Shown: positions 37,499 through 50,410, numbered from the stretch's first letter. The stretch is DNA of 64,000 nt from Isoetes taiwanensis (GCA_021234155.1 JAJEKV010000005.1:308001-372000), one strand, 5' to 3'. The notes: a model not told the origin generated them from the letters alone. Program-made: numbers and translations.

Positions 37499-37501
37499 TT
37501 A

Positions 37502-39232
37502 TAGGTCGTTATCTTTGGCACTAACTTCGTCATTTACGACCAACTATAGGCTACGTCATTTTGTCTTTGGCACTATAGTATTTAGGTTACAGCCCCTTTA
37601 TCTAAAGAGAAGGAATTTTGGTCGCATAAGAACGAGGACCCTAACGCAGCTGGAACGCCTTGCGAAACTTTGACAGGGCGAAAATGGCCGTAGCAGCTGC
37701 CCCTGCATATATATAGGATTATTCTAAGCAGGGGGTGACCATTTGAAAGTCCATTTCAGAGGCGTTTTGAGATAGGTTGCATTCTGAAATCTTGTAACTT
37801 TTTCTTTTTCTATTGGCAAAAGACTTTTCCAAATTCCTTTTATAGCGTAGCTTTGTTTGAGCTTAATGTATCATGAACGCTGCGGTATTCAGCCTCATAC
37901 ATTCTCCTTAAGAGCATAAGAAATAGCATTTTCTGAAAGAGAATCGAGTCCCCATATTTCCTGCAGGCACTGAGGGTATATTCTCCATGCCTCTGTAGAA
38001 TTGGCCCCATCATGCAAAAAGATCAAGCATTTTTGGAACAGAATTGAGTTCTATTCTTGCAGGCGCAGAGTAGCTTCTGTAGATTATGCAAAAAAAATCA
38101 AGCAAGCAATTTGAGGTTTCTCTTTTTTGAAGGTATATTAATAGCAGACTTGTACTGTTTATGGCATATGAAATACAAGCCTGTAGAAAGTCAGCTCTGC
38201 ATCGCTGTTCACAAGCACCTGGTTTATAAGCAACTTCCTTTAATTGGAGATGTTTATATTTGTTGGATTGATATGATGTTTTATAGAAAGATTAGAATGC
38301 CTATAAGCTGATTGGAATACTCCAACTTCTAGCAGGTAGTTTTGCTGGTTAAATTTTTGGGAATTAAATGACCTTACTAAAAGCAGGTATGCCATCTCTA
38401 GAATGTTTGAACCTACCTACATCCTCGTTATTAGTTTGTCTTAATGGCAAAAATTTGGACCATTTCTTCCTTGAAATCCACTTGCCACACTCTATAGTGG
38501 ACTCAGCTCTACACACAAGTACAACAGACATGGAATCTGGCAATATTATGTCGTGAACAGATAAAATATAATCATAGATTATTAAAGCCAATAATTTATG
38601 CATACGAGAACCTATGTCTGGCTGTGTAATGTATTAGTCTTTTAGACATATCACTATAGGCATGCAAATAACTGTGCTGCCTTGCAACAAAAAGTGTTCT
38701 TGAGGACTGCAAATCCAGATCGGATGTAAATGCACAAACAAAATAGCATGCAACATAGTCAAGTATCAAAACTTTTTACCATTGAAAAAAAACCCTGCTG
38801 TATATTTCCCCATCTAAGAAACTTAAAAACAATTTCCAAGCACCTTTCAAAGGTGCCACTTAATCTGAAGGCTAAACTGTAAAGGTCGATGTACATCAAT
38901 TTATGTGAAGGAACATGCCAATAAAATGCCATTAACAAAGGGCTTTTTTTTATTTGTAGAACATTGGAAGAATTGCAAATGTCAACTGCCTTGGTCTTTG
39001 TCATGCACGTAAGAAATTTCATTTTTTTTCCTCCGTGTGATGATTTAATATACCATTAAGTGTTTTAACTAGTGATCTCTATGGATACACTCCAAGTTGT
39101 GCAAAAGGATGAGGTGATGAAGTTATTTTCTCAGGGCACAAGTTTTGGACTGTTCTCATGGTAAGCAACTCTGGGATTTATGCAAAGAAAAAGTATGAAT
39201 CTTTAGTCTCAAAGGAGGTGGTCATTAAAATT
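37502..39232. other. Non-coding stretch between MITE and copia LTR, copy 2
   Basis: Matches about 6500-8218 in copy 1. No credible gene. Confidence 0.5.
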
Positions 39233-39503
39233 TGTAATATCCTTCGAAAAATCATCCATATAAGAGTTCTAGTTTACCAGCTATAAGAGTTTCAGCTGTA
39301 AGAGTTTCAGGTTGCCTCCTGCCCAGTGATGCTTTTTGGGTGGGAAGATTTCTGTGAAAGTGAAACAAGAAGGGAGAAGACGCTCTATTGAAGTAGGTAA
39401 AGAGAGAACAAGCCTAGCTATATAGTAGTAGGGTGACATGGCATAGATGGGCCATGTCATATGTAGGTTAGGGTTTAGGTTAGGTCGGTTTCTAACTGTA
39501 ATA
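39233..39503 (-). repeat. Short 3' LTR of the Ty1/copia element, copy 2
   Basis: 271 bp, nearly identical to 8219-8490, with the same TA...CA ends and adjacent purine tract. Confidence 0.55.
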
Positions 39504-39539
39504 CCCCTCCTGAAACTGAACCCCAACACAAACAGAAAA

Positions 39540-40310
39540 ATTGAAAAAGAAATGAAGCACACTTATGCTTAGCTGCAGCCTTAAGGTTCTCCGCTTCATC
39601 TGCTTGAGTTTGGATCCAAGTAGAGGTTTAGTCATTCCATCAGCCAATTGTTTTTGCATGACAGCACAATATTGCAGATTGATCATGGTGGTGTCAAGCT
39701 GCTCTCCCTATGAAACATAGTTGAGCGTCCAAGTGCTTTGTTAAGGGATAATACTTCTGCTCTTTTGTCAATGCTATAGCATCAGAGTTATACTAACAGT
39801 GTGATATCCTTTGATTCACACTCCCAAGTCTTGAAAGAGATTTAGCATCCATAAGAGTTCTTGAAAATCCAGTCCACATGGCTTTCAATTCGGCGTTTGT
39901 TGTGCTGAGGCTAACAGTGGTTTGCTTTTTCGATGACCACATTATTGGACTCTTTCCAAAAAATGCAACAAACCCTGTAGTAGACTTCCTGGTCTCATAA
40001 TCATGAGATGCTAAGTTTGCATCTGTGTAAAAGGACAGGACATGAGATTGGTTTCAAAATAAACATTGTACCCTTCAAGTATGCCAAGATCCTTCTTGGC
40101 TGCCATCCAATGAGTCCTCTTGATGTTGCATGTACTTGCTGATCTGCCCAACTGCAAATACTATGTCCGGCCTTGTAATAGTAGAATAAATGAGACAACC
40201 AATCAATTGTCGAAATAAGGTGGTGTCACATGGTTCTCCATCAAGATTACCTTCTCCAGTTTATCTGGTTTGGCTTTACTCCACAGTAAATTGCCAGTCA
40301 ATGCATGTAG
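39540..40310 (-). mobile_element. Ty1/copia pol 3' end, copy 2
   Basis: Same RT-tail and RNase H remnant as 8552-9330. QLADGMTKPL, SLSTTNAELKA and the TITRPDI region are readable, with more frame changes than copy 1 (for example near 39590, 39660, 39865 and 40055). Confidence 0.85.
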
Positions 40311-40415
40311 ATGCTTCAAGGTCTATTTTTGGTTGGATATTTTTAGTCTTGAGCCTCTTCCAAAGGATCCCAGTTTGTCCTGAGTGCCAGATTCTATCAC
40401 TCCTGCAATTTGGAT

Positions 40416-40483
40416 ACCCTCCCCTTGAGAGGATGATGGGAGGCCTCGAGGGTTATTTCCCATGATCCCTTAGAGGGGAGGGT
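40416..40483. repeat. Imperfect hairpin, copy 2
   Basis: Same palindrome as 9399-9466, without change. Confidence 0.45.
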
Positions 40484-40632
40484 TGACCTCCCTTAAACCC
40501 ATGCCCGAGCAGGTTCTGTTAGGTGTCAGCAGAAATGGGCAGAAATGGGTTAGCTATGGCAGAAACAAGCAAAAGCAATAAGCAAAAAATAAGAAGAAAT
40601 CGTGAACATAAACGGGATTTTTTCTGGGCTTA

Positions 40633-41250
40633 AGCAATGATCAGAAACATGATTTTGCTGGGCTGGGAGATGGGTCTTGTAAAGGGATGGTTTTAACCCA
40701 GGATACAGGTCCTCTAATCAAAGTTTGTAGCAGGATACCATGCAGTTATCAAAGAAAGGGATCGAAGTCTCAAGTCGATGAATGCAACCCACTTTGGTTC
40801 TCTGTAATGACCATATATGCTGTTGGATTAGAGATGTAGGTAACGACCCATCTTCTACAGGTAGCTATGCATGAAGAAACCGTCGAACTAATCAGAAACT
40901 TTTCCCTATTTGAAAGAAACTATCGGCATCAGCCTGCTTCAAATATTGTCCTGTTTAGGAAAATTTTTGCCATGTTCAATGTAAGCCTGCTGCTAACTAT
41001 TCAATTTCCCCTCGGGCTTAATTATTTTGAAGGCATCATCAGAGAAAAGATTAGTTGGGCCTGTGTTTTGATACCAGAAGCTTACCACTGCCAAGAAGAT
41101 GTCATCGAGCTGAAAGCGCTTCCAAAAAGCAGATCACCAGAAGAGCGAAAGATCGCCATGTTGATGCAAGGCAACAGAGCTATGGAATGCGAACAGTTAG
41201 AATATTCTTTGGAAAGGAATATTCGGGAGGCTATTTTTAGTAATCACTAG
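40633..41250 (+). pseudogene. SLO/BK-type K+ channel-like remnant, copy 2
   Basis: Counterpart of 9610-10235. One G is missing in the codons of the selectivity filter, which breaks the pore frame. In exchange, the downstream RCK-like part (40867-41250, 127 codons) is in one frame: ETVELIRNFSLFERNY, NIVLFRKIFAMFNVSL, YFEGIIREKISWACVLIPEA, then HCQEDVIELKALPKSRS and a charged tail ending REAIFSNH. Its layout fits the N-terminal half of an RCK1 domain. The putative intron implied by AATGTAAGC is open in this copy, so it may be coding throughout. Confidence 0.35.
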
Positions 41251-41875
41251 AATATACCTTTGGAAAGAATATTTGAGAGGTTATGTGATATAACCACTCT
41301 CTGATCCAATGGACAATAAGCGTTAGATCCTTAAAACCTCGGTAGGACAGGGGTTTACGGTCTTGACCCTATTTTGGCCATCATCATCTTCTTCTGTGTT
41401 GTCTGATACTATCAGTTTTGGTCATCGAGCCAGGCCGTTGCTTTTGGACCTTCTTGCCCCATGAATAGAATACAGGATGAATAGAATACATACTTTTGGC
41501 TTTGCTATCCATAGTATCTGCTTCATTTCTAGCAATAGCCCCATAGCCCTGAGATATTTTTTGGCAGAAGCCTTAGAGTATTTTTTTTCCACCAATTTTT
41601 TGAATTGTCATTTTACATTAAAATACATTATATACGTATTTACATCTTATTTCCCTTGCTTGAAATCCACAAAGTGAAATAGAGTATTTTTTCTACCAAT
41701 TTTGAATTGCCATTTACATTAAAATATACAAAAGAAATTTATGCGCGCCAAGGGCCGCCAACATTTCTCTTCCAACTTACTTCTCTAAAGGTAGATTCAT
41801 ATATTGTTGAATGGTCTGGAGCGAGGTCACTGGCCACATCGAAAAAGTGCGACCGGTGGGCATCCCCCTATACAT

Positions 41876-42084
41876 AAAGGTTTGGACTGAACTCCATTGG
41901 TGTCATTAAGCAACAACTATTATGAAAATTTGCTTCTTCACTATGATATTGCTCTTTCTCCTAGTTGTCTTGACCAAATGAAAGGTTTGGACTGAACTCC
42001 ATTGGTGTCATTAAGCAACAACTATTATGAAAATTTGCTTCTTCACTATGATATTGCTCTTTCTCCTAGTTGTCTTGACCAAAT
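41876..42084. repeat. Tandem duplication of 105 bp, copy 2 only
   Basis: The unit starting AAAGGTTTGGACTGAACTCC occurs twice back to back (41876-41980, 41981-42084). Copy 1 has it once near 10,863. It arose after the large duplication or is an assembly slip. Confidence 0.85.
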
Positions 42085-42216
42085 TAATACAGAAAAACAA
42101 TGGTAAAAAAAAATGGAATTACTTAGAACAAATAACTGATATTAAAGAAGTAAGAGCAGGCTTGTAAAAAATTGCTCTATGTACACTCTTCAGTGCACAG
42201 GATCCGCTGTATCTAT

Positions 42217-42286
42217 ATTCTATGCTATGTACATTGTCTCATATAAATGGCATTCTATGCTATGTACATTGTCTCATATAAATGGC
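42217..42286. repeat. Perfect tandem duplication, 2 x 35 bp, copy 2
   Basis: Same pair as 11099-11168. Confidence 0.8.
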
Positions 42287-42639
42287 CATGGACAGAAATG
42301 CACAATGGGGCATCAGGTGATCAAAGTCCCCAAAGAGGACTAGAAAATGAGAAAATAATAGCATTGTAGTACCATCACATAGTTCCTCCATGCAAGAACG
42401 TCCATCTTTAAAAAACGTGCTAGTCTGAAAATACTTTCGTACGAGCATCTCTCTGTTCAAACGAAGTCAAAACATATTGCTATTGACCCAAGGTAAAATG
42501 TGCTTGTCAACAGTAAGGGAAAGAGCACATCTTGCAACTGCAAGAAACACTATAACAATGTAAACCAAGGAGGTTTACAAACTGAAGACATATTGTTACC
42601 CATGAGCACCAGAATTAAAAGTATTCAAACCAAGCTCAA

Positions 42640-43153
42640 CTAGCTAACACTATAAGCAGAAGTTAAACGGAGCCTGTCAGAAAATAAGCACAAGAATCGA
42701 GCTTTTATAGACTTCAGAGTAAGTTTTTGAGTAACTGGGAAACGGATGTTCTTAGAGATAAAAAAGATCAATTTGGTAGCAGGGGGAATAGGAAACTTCT
42801 TGTTTTCTTGAGTTCTCATTGTCATTTGTATCACCACAATGCAAATAATGCAGCTTTATATATGCTGGTAGCAAAAATGCTCATTTTGTGGTCAAACAAA
42901 GGTCCAATCTTTCTAGTGGTGATCCAACAAACATACGATCCTGACTAAAAGCCAAACTCAGCACAATGCATGTGTAACCAATTGAACGGTGCTTCCTAAA
43001 TGGTCTATGCGTACGTCCAATACTCCAAGAAGGTCTATAAAACCAAAGCTTGCTTGTTTGCTTTTCTGCAAACACATATATCATGGCATCTTTCAGGGCA
43101 AAGACACATTGAAATTCAATAGATTCCAAATTTTTATATAATTTGCTCTTCAA
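42640..43153 (-). pseudogene. Unrecognised interrupted reading frame, copy 2
   Basis: Counterpart of 11531-12055. The first 90 codons (43153-42881) differ from copy 1 by only two residues, which shows low divergence between duplicates. An 8-bp difference near 42,858 and another near 42,795 shift the second part. Confidence 0.3.
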
Positions 43154-43636
43154 AGCATTGCTAGAGTATTATGTAATTGGTTTTAACTGGCTGTTTCATA
43201 GATTCATACAATCAACATGTTGACATTGACAATGAAGCTAGTTAGAATGAACCACGTACCGAAAGAAGGAAGAGACAGAATGCCGGGGCAGCTATAAAAG
43301 AGATAGTTGCACAACCAAATCGTTGAAGCATAAGATGTTTGAAAGACCTGGGTCGCCCAAATAAGAGTGGAGGTACATAAAGGATGGCCACATAAATTAC
43401 TTCGTGCTAGAAACTAGGGTACATTTGGACGTGAATTGTAGGAGCTTATAGTATGCATGGGCAACATTTGAGAAGGTCCCTGAACCAAACGTAATATCCT
43501 GGAATGCCATCACTGCAGTTTATCTACAACATGAAGACGCACAAGAGATTCTTTTTTTGTTTGGAGAGACACGCAATAAAAAAAATTGTACCAGAGATAA
43601 TCTTATAAGTGACTCAGGGTATGAGCAAGATATGTT

Positions 43637-44581
43637 GTGCAGAACTTAGAACTTCAGTCAGCATGCATCAAGATGAAAAGGATGCCTCTATTGAAGAAGG
43701 ATGTAGATGTAGACACTGTATGCAGAGCATCTGCAAGCATTGAAGATGGTAAGCTCTCTTGTGTTATACCTAGGATGGTTGATGAAGATACTGCATCTTA
43801 TTATATGAGCCCACCAGTTAGAGTATACCATTCTTCCAAAAATAATGATGGGGGACAAAGAGAGGAAGCAGTTCTCATGGATGGGCATGTTAGTGATCAA
43901 AGGATTATGAGTGCCCATATGGCCTTCTCCCAGAGTACCAGGGAAGCACAAACGCAGCTTGTTGGAGTACGGTTGGATATTAATCCAAGCTCAATTGAGG
44001 GAAGTAATGTCTACAGCCACAAATCTTCTAGAATGAGAATGCAATCAATTAGGCCACAAGAAGACTATTCTTCAGACTCGTATCCCAATGATGTGCAAAA
44101 TCTAAGAACTGACTTGAAACTAGAGAACTTGCTTGGATCTGAACGGGTGGTCATGAGGAGGTTTTGGATTGTATTGTTGACAATGTTGAACAGCAGGGGA
44201 AGGACGCAGGAATTGACGCTTTTGTGATGGAGAACAAAACTGATGTATGCTTTGGCCATATGATGCACCCTGAGCCAATTTCTGTGCAGTCTAGTTGGAG
44301 GCGTGTCGAGGAGTGGATTCATAACATTGAAGGCACATATGAGTTGCATGAGACATCTGAAGGCAAATGCAACCCGTGAAGGTGAAAAGAGGTTGCATCT
44401 TGAACCAGCAGCACATACTGATTTTGAAATGGCAAATACAGCAGTTACGTCAACAAAACTCACAAGCAATGCAAGACTGTATTTATGCCCTTATTGCACA
44501 GACCAATGCCGTAGTAGCGGCCATACTAAGGATTTGTGCCAGGTTCAAGGAAAACATTGCATAAAAAGAGAAGGAATCTAA
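43637..44581 (+). CDS. Unrecognised acidic protein gene, copy 2
   Basis: The first frame (43637-44147) includes KKDVDVDTVCRASASIEDGK, VDEDTASYYMSPPVRVYHSS and a Ser/Asp-rich stretch around residues 120-155. After one extra G near 44,147 the protein continues as VLDCIVDNVEQQGKD, PEPISVQSSWRRVEEWIHNI and stops at 44,379; another frame then stays open to 44,581 with CPYCTDQCRSSGHTKDLC, a Cys/His cluster. The SW.RVEEWI..IE phrase resembles the region before the leucine-rich repeats of plant 'outer arm dynein light chain 1-like' proteins, but this is a weak recollection. Likely several exons of a spliced gene; start Met not certain. Confidence 0.45.
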
Positions 44582-45756
44582 GTAGGAAGTAAGAATAGAC
44601 TTACTTGGGAGCAATCGAATGACATCGACTGGAGCAGACAGCAGAACCGATTTGAGCAAAATTTTCAGAATCATAGAGTGGGCATCGCTTCTTTATGTGA
44701 ATGCCGGATCAATCTGTCCAGCTTGCCAGACTGTTCACTGACACTGTTAACTGACATAGGAAAACCTGCATGTCTCGACAGGTTACAGCATCCGAGGTCT
44801 CGAAGAAAGACGTGGCAACAAAATATGAAACGAGATTGCGGCGCAGAAAAAATCGAGTGAACGACGAACAAAAATGAAAAATTTGAGAATGATTTATATA
44901 TGTTTAGATTAGATTATATATGCATTTCATATCTTATTTCCCTTGCTCGAAATCCACAAAGTGAAATAGACTGCATTCGTTTGCATTAAAACTCCTTGCT
45001 TGATATTTCCTTGGTCCTTTTACAATAGGCTTGTCTTTTATCACCATCAACTTGAAGTCCAAAACATTGAATAACCATAATAACAACCAACCTATCTGGG
45101 TTGATGTGTTATTCTTTGTAACAATGCAACATTTTGTCATGTTCAATATCCTTTGCCATCTTCACATTTCCCAGCTCAACTTTTAGATTTCAAAGCTTTC
45201 CATTTTATAAGTAGCGCAATATATATGATCTCTTAGCTTCCATACTTCAAAGTTCGTAAATGCCTTTCTTCTTTTTCTTAGAAAATCAATTGTAGTCTAC
45301 ATGTGCCTTGGACTATAATTTCTTAGCTTCTATATGGACTTCAAAGTAGGTAAAAGCGTGTTCCTTCCTTTTTTAGAAAATCAACATTAACTGACATCGA
45401 CCTTGGACTTTGTTTCTAAAAGTTCTTACATGCCCTTTCTATATATTTGAGTCTATATATTTGAGTCCTATGGTATTCTTGGTATCTTGTTCTTATAGCT
45501 TTGTTTTTGCTATGGTTAGCAATCTATAAAGATTTGTCATAGATTTTAAGAATCCAACTACTTCTTTGTTTCTTTTACAGGGCAAATCGACTTTTAAAAG
45601 TTCCTAATTTGCTCTTTCCTACATTTTGTGTGTTTCCCACAGCCTTTGCCGTTGGAGTCATGCTTATAATAGTTATTTTGGTTCTCCTATTGCCCTTGAC
45701 TCTGAAAATTTTACTCTTAAAATGATGAGCCTCAATGTACGCCCAATTCTCTTTTG

Positions 45757-45901
45757 GTGTTTAGGTGTGCCCATCCCTTTAATTTGGTTGTTTACTTTGT
45801 TGCATGGGTAGCTTGCATTGAATGTACGCCCAACTCTGTGTTTAGGTGTGCCCATCCTTTTAATTTGGTTGTTTATTTTGTTGCATGGGTAGCTTGCATT
45901 G
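45757..45901. repeat. Direct repeat, two units, copy 2
   Basis: Same pair as 14642-14785, here with period 81 bp. Confidence 0.8.
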
Positions 45902-46192
45902 TTGCATTCCATTTGATAACTTCAATTCAGTTCTGGTAAATTTATTTTATGAGTTATATCAATTTTTAAGTTATTCAAGCTCGTATACCATTTTCTTTTG
46001 TCTTAATTCATATACTTATCAGGTCGGTAGAGTTTTGCTGATGCAATTGCAGTTCTCGGTTCAACAGGCTAGTCCTTTTTATCGCATCGATGCCCAAATA
46101 CGCTTTTTTCATTAGTGCTGCCTTTCCCTCTTTCTTTTCTTTCTCATTGCAGTGTTATGGTGTCTTGGTTTTCACAATAATGTGATGTTAAC

Positions 46193-46316
46193 ATTTCACT
46201 TCCCTTCCCTTCCTGCCCTCCCTTCCCTTCCCCTTCCTCTTCCCGTCCCGTCCCCTCCCCTTTCCTTTTCCTTTTCCTTTTCCTTTTCCTTTTCCTTTTC
46301 CTTTTCCTTTCCTTTT
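46193..46316 (+). repeat. Polypyrimidine tract, copy 2
   Basis: About 124 bp; the right part is an almost perfect run of nine TTTTCC units, more regular than in copy 1. Confidence 0.85.
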
Positions 46317-49300
46317 TGATGTAGCATGGTGGCTTTTAAATTGGTTCCAATGTGATTATTTGTGCCTTACATGTTTCACATGTATGGCTTTTCCTAATCA
46401 GTTTAAGTTTATGTTTATCAGGCCAGTGTTTGTGGCTGCCAATAGGAACTCATTGTTGATTTTTTCCATTTTGGTTCCATAGTTATTTTCTCTCTTTCTT
46501 TCTTTGCCACTCTAGTTTGCAGATGTATTTACTTAGCTAGGTGGATGTTCTTTCCAGATCCATTATAAAGACAATTTAGTTGTTTATATTTTCAGAAAGA
46601 TTTTTGTTCACTTTGAGTTCTTTTTAGGGTTGCTAACAACGATTTAACGAATTTCTTTGAACCTAAGTCCATTTTTGCCAAACAGTTACTCTCTTTTTGT
46701 AGTTGAGATGTTACGAGAGTGTGTAGATGCTGAGTTTCTTGGAGTTGGGCATGTTTTGAGAGGCGCGAGCTTTAGTCTTTTCATTTTTGGCATTTTTTGA
46801 AGTTGGCAGTTGGAAAAGCTAATGCTTGGTGCATGTAGTCTGCTGACGCATAGAGATCGCTTGACATATTGATTCTTGTTCAGATCTTATCTTCTTTCAT
46901 TATATCGTGCTTAGTCTATTTTTTATCCTCATGATTTTCCCCGAAAGCCCAAAAGAGCGGGATGTTTAGTCCAGTTGATAAGATTTCAGACTTTCGAGTT
47001 TGTGTGGCTTCACTTCTTACTTAGTAAGACTCTTGGTGATTGTCTAGTTCTGAGGTTTTAAATATGTTTGGCTTTTTAATATATTTTTGGCCATTCATTG
47101 TTACTACTCTACTTTTTGTACTCAATTTTTAAAACGCTCAATAAGAAGGCCACTTCACTTTGAGATGATGTCTTTGTTGTTTGGTTGTAGTCTTTCAAGA
47201 ATATCTATGGTTTGAACTTGAAACATATTATAAGTTAGGACAAGTTAATAAGCTTTAAAGATAATAAACCTTAGCAAAACTATTGGAACTTTGGATTAAG
47301 AAAACAAGGAACATAAAAACGGCCGATATAGTAGTAGCAACCAGATAAAAAATGGGGAAGAAAACAATAACATCAAATAAGGATGTGGATTTAGTTTCAA
47401 ATGAATGATGCTTAAGATAATCAAAATTAAGTTAGATTAAGACAATCTAACATTGCTCACTAAATTATTGATGTTACAAACCAAATCATTGTAACAACCT
47501 TATTTTAGAAGTCCTTAAATCCCCAGAGAAGGTTATCAACAAAGTCTCAGAATTGGAAGGAAGCTTGTGAGTTTCAGTTAAGACAATTGTTGTTCTTGAA
47601 ATAAGCCAAATACTTGTATGAAAACTTAAGCCAGTTGTCAGTCTACCATTTTGTAAAAATGGAAGGCATAAGCCTACCCATAGGAGATAGAGTTGAATTA
47701 AATTGATTTTTATCATCCTCAAAATCCAATTAGCATATGGGACCGAAACAAAGAATACAACAAGCGTATTACTGCTAGGCCATCACTCCCTTTCGTTTTG
47801 TCATTAGAGACTGCCACCCTTTCTCATTATAACATTCATCTTCTCGAGTTACTACTCTTGATTATGCCAAAATTTACCTCTCATTTACATGACACTGTCA
47901 AATCATACTTCGCACTTGCGGGCGTGTCCATATCGAATCGTTGACTCTTCATATCGCACGTACTTAAGGTGCCAATCTCTTGGGACTTGGCCAAATTCAT
48001 GGCTTTCTTTTTTGGCCCTCTTAAGATCACACCGCTTGTCAATTTTAACAGCTTTAATCTTACTCCATGCCAGTATCTATGAATACTCTTTCGCTCACCT
48101 CGGAAAACCCTAACGTGTTTTGCGCACCCTCCTGCACTTTTGTCATCATCATCGCCAAACCACGGTATCTTTTGACACGTCTTCTTCTTCTCGTCCTTCT
48201 GCTCTACATGCTGCAGTTCCCATAAAAAATGTTCTGTCCTTCTTCTTCTTATTTTTTTCTTCTCCTTTGCTACAACTCAATCTATCCCCTTTGTCACAAG
48301 CTTGCTCTAGTGTTCATTGAACCTTTTTTTTTCCCCTAATCCTAACACTTTGCTTGTTTGTTTGTTTCTTTCGTTTTGTTTATCTGTTTGTTTTAGCGTG
48401 TTATGGAATATGTTGTTTTTTTTTTTTTTATTTGTGAAAACAAATAAAAATTCAAAAAACATTGGCAAATTCATATTGAAGAAAAGTATGATTTGTTCTT
48501 GTGCAAATCATGTTTTGATCAACTAGTAGGGATGAAACCCTACCAAAAATTTCTAGTTTGACCTGAAAAAACTTAACCAAACATGAGCATATATACATCC
48601 TCAAAAATATCACGAGAGAGTTTTCCTTTCAATAAAACCACTCAAGATGAGTCTGAATTTAAAAGTTATTGTAAAACCATAATCCCATCAAAATGCATGG
48701 CATGCATGCACTTTGCAAAAAATATCTAGATTGAAAAGTCTGAGGAAAGCAAGTACCTATCTTAATAGATATGGATTAAATCATATGCCAATAGAAATTT
48801 CTCTATATAAGCTTTCCGACAACTTGCCAAGCCTTAAATTTGAAGTGTTCGGTACCATTCTTGGGGGTCTTAGCCATGTAGAGAATGGCCGATTTTTTTT
48901 TTACATTCTTAAGAATGGCAAGGGAAAAAATATACCATTCCATAGAAAAGCTTAGGGAAAATTTGCCCTTCAAAAGAATGGCCACGATTTTCAAAAAGAA
49001 AAAATATATTATTCATAATATATACCTTTACTCTCTTTTTAACATTGTCTAACAAAAATAAAAATGGCCAAAACATAAAACATTTGATTGTCGCACTTTT
49101 TTATTATCTCTCTCCAAGTCTAGATTCAACAAAAAGTGACGATTTATTTTATTGGTTGGTACTTGGTACCTTGGCGTGGTGGTGAAAAAAAAAAAAAGTG
49201 AAGGGAACCGCAAGTAAAAAGTAAAAAGCTCCTTTTTTTGGATTTTTCTTATCTCTCCTCCTTTTCTTTCCTGCCCACCCAAAAAGACCCATCGTTCAAT

Positions 49301-49573
49301 TCCTTCGCCGCCCAATTTCTTCGTTTGCATGCATTTGATGTGATGAATTGATCAATTCGGCTACAATTTGTTCCTTTTCAGCTGTGATGTCTTCCTTTCC
49401 AAGACTTATAATATATGAAGCTATGCTTGGAGCAAGGATATGGCTGGTTGTGAAATGATCAGAGGTATCTATAAAGTAGATATTTTCTGTATCTTAATGT
49501 TTTGATTCAAGAGAGAAGTTGTCTTTTTTTCCTTCTTTTCTTATCCATCTCTTTCTGGAGATTTTCTTCCTAA

Positions 49574-50385
49574 ATGGGGAGGCCAAAAAAAGATCAAAGG
49601 CAACAAAAGCTTCTTAGAAAAGCCTTTGGCTTTTCAAAGTCTTCTCATGCCAATCCAGATTCCTCTCATGGGAATAATGCATCACTAGACCTTAACTTAA
49701 ATCCTGAAGCAGATCCTTATGACGACTTGGAAGATTTAGATTTTGTGGTTGAAGAGGTGGAGGATGGTGAATCTGGAAACAAGAAGTATGTGAGAACATG
49801 GAAGCCAAGTTGGGCAGATCTCTATCCATGGAACAAGCCTGTGGGAATTCCCCCAAATCAGAGAATCAAATGTTCTTATTGCGTGGAAGATCAAATGGAC
49901 ACGCCTTTTGAAAGGGAAGGAAGTAAGTCTTCGCAAAGAGGGCCTTTAGAGACTCATGACAGATCCCAAGTGCATAAACTTGCAGTGTTGAGGATAGTGC
50001 AAAGAAAAACCCTACAAGCTATACTATTCCTCAACATGTGATGCTTATGCGTGAGCAAGAAAAGGCACATATTATTTCTGTTATGAAGTGTGCATATAAA
50101 GTTGCCTCTCAATTACAGTCACTAAAAGAATATGAGAGGCTTTGTGCCTTTCAAAGATTGATGGAGACTCCTAACATGCCAATCAATGACACTATAACCC
50201 CAAAATCTGCTCTATATGTAGTTTTTTGCTGTTGTTTTTGCAAGAAAACAACACTCAAAGACCACCTATATTATTATTCCGAAAATGCTAGAAACAACAG
50301 TAGTTTTTGGGTTGCCCCTAGGGGGCAAACCCTTGTTTATGTGGGGTTTCCGGCATATTCTAAGTATATGCTAGAATATAATTAG
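49574..50385 (+). CDS. EAR-motif and CCHH (TTF/BED-like) zinc-finger protein
   Basis: The best preserved gene in the window. Residues 1-18 are basic (MGRPKKDQRQQ), a plausible nuclear signal. Residues 38-44 read LDLNLNP, which satisfies both LxLxL and DLNxxP forms of the EAR repression motif. An acidic linker (47-67) follows. The finger has W76/W80/W86, C100-x2-C103, FEREG at 112-116 and H128-x5-H134, like the TTF/ZNF862-type fingers related to hAT transposases. The frame ends at 50038, but a one-base shift near 49,990 joins it to a second frame (50038-50385) with EQEKAHIISVMKCAYKVASQ and FQRLMETPNMP, the next segment expected in ZNF862-like proteins. Inferred role: DNA-binding repressor of transposase origin. 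Confidence 0.6.
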
Positions 50386-50410
50386 GATATGCGAAAACCG
50401 CTCAAAAAAA

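Larger units (their letters stand above)
44872..49573. other. Long T-rich non-coding stretch, copy 2
   Basis: Counterpart of 13,741-18,480, about equally long. It has the same 79-bp pair and polypyrimidine tract. No gene is recognised. A few CAG/CTG-associated differences distinguish the copies, for example ATGCTGCAG near 48,210 where copy 1 has ATGGCCGCAG. Confidence 0.5.
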
